Origin: Actinomycetes bacterium
GTDB lineage: Bacteria > Actinomycetota > Acidimicrobiia > Acidimicrobiales > Acidimicrobiaceae
Direction of reading: 5' to 3'
Assembly: GCA_021785315.1 (NCBI GenBank)
Contig: JAJYFX010000026.1
Coordinates: forward strand, 1 to 10,570
DNA length: 10,570 nt
Shown: positions 1 to 5,796 of the stretch, piece by piece
Layout: the number at the start of each line of letters is the position of its first letter
Position numbering within the stretch: the first letter of the stretch is position 1
Translations under genes and position numbers: made by a program
Notes under the pieces: generated by a model
Seen by the model: the letters and a program-made list of their open reading frames with translations, nothing else
Database searches by the model: none
What the model was told of the DNA's origin: nothing

Positions 1-153
1 CCGAGATGTTCTGCGGTGGTAACTATGTTCACCATGACGGACCCCGTCAACGCCGTTTTCGTTCCAAAGGTAGAAGATGAATATACTCTCGTTACCCCGG
101 AATTTGAGGGCGAATTCTATGAGGTGGAAGTGAATGATTTGGATGGTATCTAA
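1..153 (+). CDS. 3' end of acidic ORF of unknown function, coupled to the downstream regulator
   Basis: The reading frame is open from base 1 to the TAA at 151-153 (50 codons). The last adenine of the stop is the first base of the next gene's ATG (TAATG), a typical translational coupling arrangement. In-frame ATGs lie at 25 and 34, so this could be a complete peptide of about 40 residues or the tail of a longer protein whose start is outside the window. The tail is strikingly acidic and ends EVEVNDLDGI. I do not recognise a family. Genes paired with XRE-ImmA/IrrE regulators are often toxins or mobile-element proteins, but nothing visible here supports a specific function. Confidence rests on the coupling and the coding-like composition. 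Confidence 0.5.
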   Translation, partial: PRCSAVVTMFTMTDPVNAVFVPKVEDEYTLVTPEFEGEFYEVEVNDLDGI

Positions 154-1280
154 TGTCCGTAGGTGAACGGACGCGGCAATTGCGAGAACTCTTTGCGATG
201 TCGCAAAGTCATCTGGCCCAATTGTCCGGAGTTACCCAGGGCCTGATATCCCAAATTGAGCATGGACGTACCGAGCCAAGCGACGAAACCGTGAAGGCTC
301 TCGCTACCGCGCTGGGCGTGGGTACGGGATGGCTAAAAAGAGGTCAGGTAGTCGTGCTTCCAGAAGGTACTCTCAAGTTTCGACGTCGCGCCTCGGCTTC
401 GGAGCGATCTTTATTAGAAGCACGAAGGCGTTTAGAGATTTTAACAGAGGTGATCCGAGAACTCTCGGTTGGTGTACGCCTGCCACGGCTCCGTCTTCGG
501 ATGTATTCCCCGCCCAATGGCTTCTCCCAAATCGAGGATATGGCCAGAGTGACTCGCGAATTGCTTAGTATCCCACCTTCCGGTCCCATTCATCATTTGA
601 CCCGTGCGGCAGAACGCGCTGGAGTCTTCGTCGTTCGTATCGCAACTGAAACGGATGTTCACGATGGGATTTCAGTTTGGCGTTCAGAGCAGGAATTTCC
701 CCTACTTGCCTGTAGGAGCGAAATAGCAGGCGACCGTCAGCGGTTTACTATCGCGCATGAGCTTGGGCACCTTATTATGCACTCAATTGATTTTGACCTT
801 CACCAAGCCGAGAGTCAGGCTAATGCATTTGCAGGAGCTTTACTAATGCCTCGTGAAGATGCGATTGAGGCACTAAGTGGAGCAACTTTGAGAAATCTTG
901 TAAGACTGAAATCTTTTTGGGGAATTTCAATTCAAGCGCTGATTCAGCGCTCCAAGGCTTTAGAACTCATCAGCTCGGAATATGCAGGTTCGCTATACAA
1001 GCAACTAAGTGCACGTGGGTGGCGTACTAACGAACCGGTGAACGTGGAAACCGAGAATCCACGACTTCTAAATGATCTGCTGGAAAATAAATATGGCAAA
1101 GCGTATGACATAGTAGCGATCGCTCGAAAGTTCGAAGTAAGCCCGATAGTAATGAACTTGATTCTTGCCCATGGCTCAAAACCTTCCGAGAATTTTTCAA
1201 GTTTGGCTCGGTTAGGTACTCGGTCGCCTGGAATCGAAAGTGGCTCGCTTAGCCCTAGAGGCGGGCGTGGAATCGAATAG
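153..1280 (+). CDS. XRE-family regulator fused to an ImmA/IrrE (M78, COG2856) metallopeptidase
   Basis: This 375-residue protein has an N-terminal XRE/Cro helix-turn-helix (about residues 3-62, with LAQLSGVTQGLISQIEHGR as the core). A linker containing LKFRRRASAS follows, then a zinc peptidase domain with the HELGH motif at residues 202-206 and a probable third ligand E220 in the downstream E-x3-N-x-F-A block ending LLMP. About 115 further residues lie C-terminal to the peptidase core. Proteins of this architecture bind their own operator and are inactivated by, or carry out, regulated proteolysis; they control prophages, ICEs, toxin-antitoxin modules and stress genes (family knowledge). The start at 153 is set by TAATG overlap with the preceding ORF, which is its likely functional partner. 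It borders a degraded integrative element, so it may be part of that mobile cargo. The fold assignment is secure; its target is unknown. Confidence 0.9.
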   Translation: MSVGERTRQLRELFAMSQSHLAQLSGVTQGLISQIEHGRTEPSDETVKALATALGVGTGWLKRGQVVVLPEGTLKFRRRASASERSLLEARRRLEILTEVIRELSVGVRLPRLRLRMYSPPNGFSQIEDMARVTRELLSIPPSGPIHHLTRAAERAGVFVVRIATETDVHDGISVWRSEQEFPLLACRSEIAGDRQRFTIAHELGHLIMHSIDFDLHQAESQANAFAGALLMPREDAIEALSGATLRNLVRLKSFWGISIQALIQRSKALELISSEYAGSLYKQLSARGWRTNEPVNVETENPRLLNDLLENKYGKAYDIVAIARKFEVSPIVMNLILAHGSKPSENFSSLARLGTRSPGIESGSLSPRGGRGIE

Positions 1281-1397
1281 CGCAACATCAGGGACCTGAG
1301 CGTTGGTTTCTGCGGCGTGGAATCAACAATGGGGGCTAGCGCTTCATGACTACCCCCCAAAAAATTGGTCAACCTGATAACATGAGTACCTGATCCT

Positions 1398-1433
1398 CTC
1401 AGCGCGGAAAGTGAGTCGCGAAATCACTCTGAG
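1398..1433. repeat. Nested inverted repeat between the regulator and the element remnant
   Basis: CTCAG (1398-1402) pairs with CTGAG (1429-1433). Inside it AGTGA (1410-1414) pairs with TCACT (1424-1428), leaving a one-sided bulge of seven bases. It sits in the otherwise empty gap 1281-1485, in which I see no gene. It could be an operator, part of a replication origin belonging to the degraded element, or a weak transcript-end structure. There is no T tract after it. Confidence 0.35.
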
Positions 1434-1485
1434 TAATGCTCTGTCTTACTGAAATATCCGCGACGCCTGATTGGACTGTCAGCGG

Positions 1486-1632
1486 TTACTGGTCGTTGCC
1501 AATAAGAAACTCTTCGAAAGCAGACTCGCTGATGCGCCACTTGCCGGCATGGATGCCGGTTCGCACACCTTTGAGCTTTCCGGCATTCAGCAGGTTCCTC
1601 ATTGTCCTGGTTGGCAGGCGAAGGATTTCTGC
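1486..1632 (-). pseudogene. N-terminally truncated excisionase / HTH_17-like DNA-binding protein
   Basis: On the minus strand, 48 codons run from 1632 down to a TAA at 1488-1486. They begin AEILRLPTRTMRNLLNAGKL and continue through KGV-RTG and GKWRIS to end FLIGNDQ. This is the MerR-like helix-turn-helix of Xis/HTH_17 proteins, minus the first helix and the start codon: an in-frame TAG (1635-1633) precedes it immediately and no usable start is visible. It is clearly homologous to the intact excisionase at 2394-2612, sharing LRL, T-T-R-LL, G-LKGV-TG, G-WRIS and an acidic end, but points the other way. It is read antisense by the spurious N-terminal part of the neighbouring initiator ORF. It is probably a relic of a second element or of a recombination event. 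Confidence 0.65.
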
Positions 1633-1734
1633 CTAGGTTCAGCGAGGAGCGGGCGCGAAAGGCGCGAAGCGCCGGGAAGCGGACCGCCTCTTGATGGCCC
1701 TGATGGGCCGGGTTTCGAGCCGAAGATCAACGTC

Positions 1735-2397
1735 ACTGACCAGCAGAATGTAAGAGGATTGCAGGAGACTGCGAAAACTGTTGTGGTGCACAAGAAGTTC
1801 GCTGCTTTCGATGGTGATCCAGGCCCTATCGAATGCGATTTCCGATTTGGAAGTCAGATCGATGTTATTGTCATCAACGGTGACAACGCCAGGGTCTTTA
1901 GCCGCTACGCGGCCAAGTATGCGACCAAGGCCATCTGCGAGGCCAAGGGTTTCGCCCAACGTTTCAAGTCGCTGGCTTGTATCGAGGCTTTACTCAACGC
2001 TGCCCGGTGGTCCAAGCTATTGGCCCGTCGGGCTTGGATTATGGGTGAGGATCCACGCTTCAAGGAGCTGAACCTGCGTAAGCGCGCCAACACATTTGGA
2101 TTTTCGGGCTGTTTTCTCAGCGCTAGCCGAGATTGGTCCGTGAGCTTTCTCGAGCTCAAGCAGCTCCGCATGAAGTGGGCAATTGAGCACGCTAACTCTG
2201 AAAGTCCTGCGGCATTGAACGTCCCTCAAGAGTTGTTCGATGATGATGAGGTCACGTGGGGCGTCGTAGCTTACGGCTGGCATTCTCAGCTCGACGCACT
2301 TGCCGTCCGTTTCTGGTGGCGGGAAACCGAAAATGCGCGTCAGTATGAGATTGATCAGGGCCGTCTATTGCGTGATTTGCGAAGGCAGGTGGCATGA
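1735..2397 (+). pseudogene. C-terminal half of a RepSA-like plasmid/AICE replication initiator
   Basis: The C-terminal 220 or so residues match the actinobacterial replication initiator family (RepSA of pSAM2-type AICEs and related plasmids). They show a FRFGSQIDV segment, the hallmark YAAKYATKA motif, a tract LRKRANTFGFSGCF followed by SASRDWS (family form RR.AH.LGFRGHF.TKSRRYS), and a final WG-V-YGWHSQLDALA. Complete members are usually about 400-550 residues; the catalytic N-terminal part is missing. The frame stays open upstream to an ATG at 1471, but that stretch reads antisense through the excisionase remnant and shows no Rep similarity, so the intact 308-codon ORF is probably a chance fusion. 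The boundary near 1735 is approximate. The gene ends ATGA, overlapping the excisionase as in functional rep-xis pairs. Replication activity is unlikely. Confidence 0.75.
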
Positions 2398-2612
2398 TGG
2401 GTGAGAAGAAGTTCAAGCCAGAACTTCCGAATCGAATCTTGACCATCGCTGAAGCTGCTGCTGAATTGCGGTTATCAACAAATACGGTTCGAAAGCTTTT
2501 GCACGAGGGCCGCCTGAAAGGTGTTAGTACGGGACGGTATGGTGGCGTGTGGCGGATATCCCAACGCGCCATCGATGATTTCATGTTTAATGATCCTGGC
2601 GCTTGTGCATAG
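2394..2612 (+). CDS. Excisionase-like HTH_17 DNA-binding protein
   Basis: This 72-residue protein is complete. Its helix-turn-helix and wing span about residues 17-66 (TIAEAAAELRLSTNTVRKLL, then GRLKGVSTG and GVWRIS), the standard Xis/HTH_17 layout. Excisionases bind attachment sites and steer the tyrosine integrase towards excision. The ATG overlaps the TGA of the initiator remnant by four bases (ATGA), with a purine-rich GGCAGGTGGC stretch ahead; a second ATG at 2397 is equally possible. In AICEs the usual order is rep, xis, int, but no integrase follows here, so the protein lacks its partner in this window and may persist only as a relic or act with an integrase elsewhere. The inverted homologue at 1486-1632 is notable. 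Confidence 0.8.
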   Translation: MMGEKKFKPELPNRILTIAEAAAELRLSTNTVRKLLHEGRLKGVSTGRYGGVWRISQRAIDDFMFNDPGACA

Positions 2613-2661
2613 TAGATTTCAGCTTGTCAAGCCAACAGATTTTGCTACGGACGCGAATGTC

Positions 2662-2685
2662 AGTGCTTAATTTAGTGCTTAATTT
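2662..2685. repeat. Perfect tandem repeat, 2 x 12 bp
   Basis: AGTGCTTAATTT occurs at 2662-2673 and again immediately at 2674-2685. It lies between the excisionase and the tRNA-derived att fragment, where element-borne integrase or excisionase arm-binding sites are normally found. A binding role is inferred from location only. Confidence 0.6.
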
Positions 2686-2787
2686 TTGTATTCAAAGGTG
2701 TTAGCTTCTGGTATTTGCTGGTTTATCCAACTGCATGGAGCAGGGAATATGGCACCGTGAGATAGCTCCGAGGTATTTTGCATAGAT

Positions 2788-2829
2788 CTCGTAATGAGCA
2801 GGTCAGGAGTTCGAATCTCCTCTCGGGCT
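2788..2829 (+). other. 3' half of tRNA-Thr(CGT): probable integration att site or pseudo-tRNA
   Basis: From the anticodon loop CTCGTAA (2788-2794; anticodon CGT, Thr) the sequence follows tRNA layout exactly. The 3' anticodon strand is followed by variable AGGTC, T stem AGGAG, loop TTCGAAT, T stem CTCCT (fully paired), 3' acceptor strand CTCGGGC and discriminator T. Upstream, only islands of tRNA character remain (TAGCTC, AGGTA, GCA near 2763-2784). The D stem and the 5' anticodon strand do not pair, and the acceptor pairs only partly, so this is not a working tRNA. Actinobacterial integrative elements commonly use the segment from the anticodon loop to the tRNA 3' end as att, and leave such a fragment at their far end. 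Together with the rep and xis relics, this marks an element boundary. Confidence 0.7.
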
Positions 2830-2830
2830 C

Positions 2831-2987
2831 TTCGAAATGGCAGATCATGTCTGATTATCGCATTTTTGCGGCTCCCTTAGCTGTTCCGAAATTGTCGTCT
2901 GTTTGCTAATCACAGTGGTATCGGTCGGCTCCCGGAAAATTGGTAACTTGGGCAAGTCAACGAAGCTCCGCCGTCCACTCCGCTTCC
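2831..2987. other. Intergenic, no feature seen
   Basis: Between the tRNA fragment and the palindrome upstream of the structured-RNA promoter I see no coding sequence, repeat or RNA gene. Short open frames here have no coding character or recognisable start signals. Confidence 0.4.
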
Positions 2988-3007
2988 CAGGGTCAAGGTT
3001 GGCCCTG
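2988..3007. promoter_or_regulatory. 20-bp palindrome, candidate operator
   Basis: The arms CAGGGTCAA (2988-2996) and TTGGCCCTG (2999-3007) are complementary at 8 of 9 positions, with one T/G mismatch, around a central GG. The site ends 4 bp before the -35 hexamer at 3012, a typical position for an activator or repressor dimer. No regulator is assigned. Confidence 0.5.
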
Positions 3008-3011
3008 TGGA

Positions 3012-3040
3012 TTGCAAGTCGGCCTTTCGTGGTATATACT
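3012..3040 (+). promoter_or_regulatory. Strong housekeeping-type promoter
   Basis: The hexamers TTGCAA (3012-3017) and TATACT (3035-3040) are separated by exactly 17 bp, close to the sigma-70/HrdB consensus. Predicted transcription starts near 3046-3048 and runs into the structured region 3053-3142. The next plus-strand gene starts 600 bp further on. Confidence 0.6.
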
Positions 3041-3045
3041 GTTAA

Positions 3046-3150
3046 ATGAAGTTTCCTGGTACTGTTCCAGGAAAAAGTCGCGAGTCCCGGAGGGCCAGTC
3101 CGAGGATGCCAAGAGGCATCGTCTAGGACGGGAACCGGGACTTACGCATT
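3046..3150 (+). ncRNA. Candidate structured small RNA (unidentified class)
   Basis: Downstream of the promoter the sequence folds into two elements. Hairpin 1 is TTCCTGG (3053-3059) with CCAGGAA (3067-3073). Element 2 is a rod closed by AGTCCCGG (3083-3090) and CCGGGACT (3135-3142), with an extra GCG/CGC beyond a bulge. Inside it lie GTCC/GGAC (3098-3101 with 3126-3129) and GATGCC-AAGA-GGCATC (3105-3120). No protein gene follows on this strand until 3644. It does not match the SRP RNA, RNase P, tmRNA or tRNA signatures I know. The 3' end is uncertain because no clear U-tract terminator is visible. An alternative reading is a large terminator for the minus-strand ORF at 3186-3473: in that direction the rod is followed by a T5 run after some seven bases. 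Confidence 0.4.
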
Positions 3151-3185
3151 TCTTGAATTGGGACTGATTCAGATAGGTTCGTTTA

Positions 3186-3473
3186 TTACTCCTGTTTTTT
3201 GGAGTCGGTCAAAATACCCAGCATCTTCAGTACCAAGGAGAAACTATCGAACAACTCCACAGATTGCGACAGCCATCCAAAGGAAAGCTCTTCCATTCCA
3301 TGCCAGTCGTAATTAAGCGAACCTGAAGAGCCGAAGTTTTTCAGCGCATCGAGAATCGTTCCCTTGTCGCGCTCATCCTGGCGCAGGCCTCTACTTTCGA
3401 TATACACCTGGGTGACTCCCGCGTGCAGCATCTGCGGAATAATCTTGGCAATTCCGCTTGGATCTGGCCGCAT
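3186..3473 (-). pseudogene. Probable C-terminal fragment of a DUF3800-like protein
   Basis: This 95-codon minus-strand ORF has coding-like codon choice. Its pattern is GVTQVYIESRG, then QDERDKGTIL, then NYDWHGMEEL plus GWLSQSV, resembling the C-terminal half of DUF3800-type (RNase H-like fold) hypothetical proteins, in which iESR, D-rD and a late W-G-E block recur. I recall this pattern rather than having verified it. The only ATG is preceded immediately by an in-frame TGA with no convincing ribosome site, and the N-terminal half expected of the family is absent, so it is probably a remnant. A different frame (-1/+1) is open directly upstream, compatible with a frameshift. If it is an intact small gene, its function is unknown. 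Confidence 0.4.
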
Positions 3474-3643
3474 TCATCAATAATCTAGGTTTAGGCTCAG
3501 ACTCGCGCCAAATTACGGCAATTGGCCAGTTCATTGCCTGACCTGACCCTGCCAGGGAAATGAGCATAAGCACAGGACGAGCAGGCGAGTGACGCACTAC
3601 GATAGGATCACCGCATCCTTTAAAGATATTTGGGGGAGGGGCA

Positions 3644-4897
3644 ATGCCAGAGGATATTTCAAACGCAGCAATCCCGTATCTTCCTCCGTTGACGTTCGGA
3701 CCTGGTTCGGTTGATTGGCAGCACAGGATAGATCCAGCCCAGTTGCGCAGAGAGCGTATGGAACGGGCAAAGGCAACGCTAAAGCAGAATGGGATACCCG
3801 CCATATTGGCCAGCGGGAGCGAGTACTGCAGATATCTTACTGGTCTCCGTGGGCCAGAATTCACGCCAGACCTTTGGTATGTTTTGTTTCTTGCAGAGTC
3901 TGATCCCATAGTTTTCGCCCACGCCGGATATGTGCGCAACATGCCTTCCGAGGTGCCCTGGATCAGAGAATGGCGCGTCGCCCGTAGCTGGCTTAGGGGC
4001 ATACCCGGCAAAGCCGCTTGCAAGTTCGAAGCAGCGGAATTTGCCAAAGACATTCGCATTGAACTAGAAAAACTCCAGCTTGTAAATGAGCCACTTGCAG
4101 TTGCCGGGTTTGACTCCTACGCTCGGGACGCGCTTGGCGAGGTATGCAAGACCATCGTTTCCGGCGACGAGCTCATGCTGGAGGCGATGGCAGTAAAAAC
4201 TTTAGAGGAGATTAACTGCCTGCGCATGGCGGGTGCGATCACGGATCGCATGTGGGCTGCCATTGCACGCGGAATGCATGCTGGTATGACAGAGTCTGAA
4301 GTGGCAGCCGTGGGGAGGTCCGCCGGTAGCAGCGGCGGAGCGGACAAGGTGGTAGCCGGATTTCGAGCTGGCCCGCTTGCGTATGAACGGGGAATCAAGG
4401 GAACAAATCTTTTTATCACTCATGGAGACCTGTTGTTTGGAAATGTCTGCGGAACCAGTTATATGGGTTACAATGCGTGCTCCTACAGGACGTTCGTCGT
4501 AGGTCGTGGGCCCACCACAGAAGAAAATGCCTGGATGGAGGAACTTAAGAACCGCCTTCTGGGTGTCATCGGAGATCTTGTCCCCGGGGGGGAGACAAGT
4601 GCTGCTGCGCGGCATTTTCCCTCTGCCAGGGATTTGGGGTACGAGAAGGAGGCCGAGCTATTGACGATCGAGATTGGGCATGGCATTGGACTTCATCAAT
4701 ACGAGCAGCCTGTAGTGAACCGCCAGTGGTCTGTAGCCTTCCCCCAAGAGATCAAGGAAGGCATGGCAATCGCTGTTGAGGGTCGAGCCGGAATCCCCGG
4801 CAAGTCGACCGTGAGAATCGAATATATGGTAATCGTTACAAAAGATGGACCGATGCTTATCGATCGGTACCCGACGGACATCATTCCGGTGTCTTAA
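3644..4897 (+). CDS. M24 (creatinase/aminopeptidase-fold) family protein lacking the usual Asp metal ligands
   Basis: This 417-residue protein has a creatinase-type N-terminal domain (about residues 1-180) and a pita-bread M24 domain (about 185-417). The ATG is preceded by a strong ribosome site (GGGGGAGGGG, 3632-3641). The C-terminal block is recognisable: GHGIGL with H346, then E379 in AVEGRAGIPG and E393 in RIEYMVIVTKDG. In the metal-binding loop GDLLFGNVCG...MGYNACSYRTF (residues 261-284), the two aspartates expected in metallo-members align with N267 and C279. Loss of both suggests a metal-free enzyme, as in true creatinase, or a non-peptidase role. Creatinase-like, ectoine-hydrolase-like and Xaa-Pro-dipeptidase-like labels cannot be separated from sequence alone. 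It stands alone between an RNA/remnant region and a long empty stretch; no operon partner gives its substrate. Confidence 0.85.
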   Translation: MPEDISNAAIPYLPPLTFGPGSVDWQHRIDPAQLRRERMERAKATLKQNGIPAILASGSEYCRYLTGLRGPEFTPDLWYVLFLAESDPIVFAHAGYVRNMPSEVPWIREWRVARSWLRGIPGKAACKFEAAEFAKDIRIELEKLQLVNEPLAVAGFDSYARDALGEVCKTIVSGDELMLEAMAVKTLEEINCLRMAGAITDRMWAAIARGMHAGMTESEVAAVGRSAGSSGGADKVVAGFRAGPLAYERGIKGTNLFITHGDLLFGNVCGTSYMGYNACSYRTFVVGRGPTTEENAWMEELKNRLLGVIGDLVPGGETSAAARHFPSARDLGYEKEAELLTIEIGHGIGLHQYEQPVVNRQWSVAFPQEIKEGMAIAVEGRAGIPGKSTVRIEYMVIVTKDGPMLIDRYPTDIIPVS

Positions 4898-5657
4898 AGA
4901 CCTGGGATGAATGAACGGCCAAGGTTTCCTTGTCGTTTGGTTTCCGCAGTTTGGCTGGATTACCGGAGGGTCAAGTCTGCCATGGATTTGGCTTGGAAGG
5001 GTTGGGGTCGGTCCCCCGGCTCTCGCGATTGCCAGTCATGAGTTTGAATGCAAAACTCGGCATGCTCCAAGCTTGTCGTGCGCATTGCCCTTCGCCTCGT
5101 CTAGGCGCCCCGGGCAAAATGCGTGCGGTCTCCTTTTTTGGGCCGGGTGTTTAGTGGCCGGCAAGGCCGGAATCTGGCCAGCAGTCCTCTGCTGATATTT
5201 ACTGCAGTTTTGCGAGGTGGAAACCGCACTCTGCCGCCGGAGTTCTCAATACGGCTTCACAGCGTCTCGAATTATCACGCCAAATCCATTCCGCTCCGTT
5301 TTGGGTCGCAACCGATCTGAAGGCGCGATGAGCTGGTGAAACCGAACACGATCGTTTGGAGCGCCAAGCCTTGATGCCGCAGCAGCCCTGGTGCCGTGCA
5401 ATGAGGTGTCCTTCACCAAGGCTGTCGTGTGTCCGGTGCATTTGTGGAACTATATGCTTTAGAGATTTTTGCATGACATAACTGATGGCTATTGTTTGGC
5501 CGATGCATTCTGGTTTTCGATGTGCTGACGGCCAGATTTAATGCGGGTTTTCGTCGACGCTCCGCATGTTAAATGGAATAAGTCTGCATGCTTTCAATTT
5601 ACGACGCCAACTACTGATGATCGCGTTGCCTTTGGTTGTCTTGAGGAAAGGTGATCA
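4898..5657. other. Long intergenic stretch without a convincing gene
   Basis: Several short open frames exist on both strands (for example 4911-5195 plus and 5199-5474 minus), but they overlap one another. None has a ribosome site, coding-like composition or recognisable motif. A perfect short hairpin CAGCAG-TCCT-CTGCTG lies at 5179-5194 and a CCGGC-AAG-GCCGG hairpin just upstream. The stretch may be a decayed gene or insertion scar, but I cannot identify a parent. Confidence 0.4.
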
Positions 5658-5682
5658 GGAATTGACGGTTCGACGATCGGTT
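5658..5682 (+). promoter_or_regulatory. Possible SigR/ECF-type promoter upstream of the HtrA gene
   Basis: GGAAT (5658-5662) and GTT (5680-5682) are 17 bp apart, the same spacing as at the sigR promoter in this window. It is 114 bp upstream of the HtrA start codon, so the match is less compelling than the two start-proximal sites and could be coincidence. Confidence 0.35.
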
Positions 5683-5796
5683 GTCGGTCGAGCGTTCGCA
5701 GGGGGAAGCTGGCATAATTAACGTTGGCGAGGGCAGAGATTGTTCACGGGGATTATCCAATGCCGAACTGGGCAGTTCACTGCAAAGGAGGGGACC

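Noticed and set aside
1328..1366. G-run/C-run hairpin followed by A6 as terminator of the ImmA gene
   Set aside because: The run after the stem is A rather than T on the coding strand and the loop is long.
944..1372. 142-codon minus-strand ORF
   Set aside because: Mostly antisense to the ImmA/IrrE gene; proline/serine-rich shadow composition.
1471..1734. N-terminal part of the 1471-2397 open frame as initiator coding sequence
   Set aside because: It is the antisense of the excisionase remnant followed by a GC-rich junction and shows no initiator motif.
2753..2829. Complete functional tRNA-Thr
   Set aside because: The D stem and anticodon stem do not pair and the acceptor pairs only in part.
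2940..3167. 75-codon plus-strand ORF
   Set aside because: It runs across the palindrome, promoter and hairpins, with no start signal or coding character.
3188..3205. ACTCC/GGAGT hairpin with a T-rich loop as a terminator
   Set aside because: Only five pairs, with the T run inside the loop rather than after the stem.
3391..4059. 222-codon minus-strand ORF
   Set aside because: Mostly antisense to the M24 gene, whose family motifs are clear. Only the part below about 3600 could be real, and it is mentioned as a possible shifted frame of the fragment.
4911..5195. 94-codon plus-strand ORF and overlapping frames
   Set aside because: No ribosome site, noisy composition, no motif.
5740..5796. TTG start for the HtrA protein
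   Set aside because: No ribosome site, and it would put 19 extra residues before a well-formed signal sequence; ATG 5797 has AAAGGAGG.
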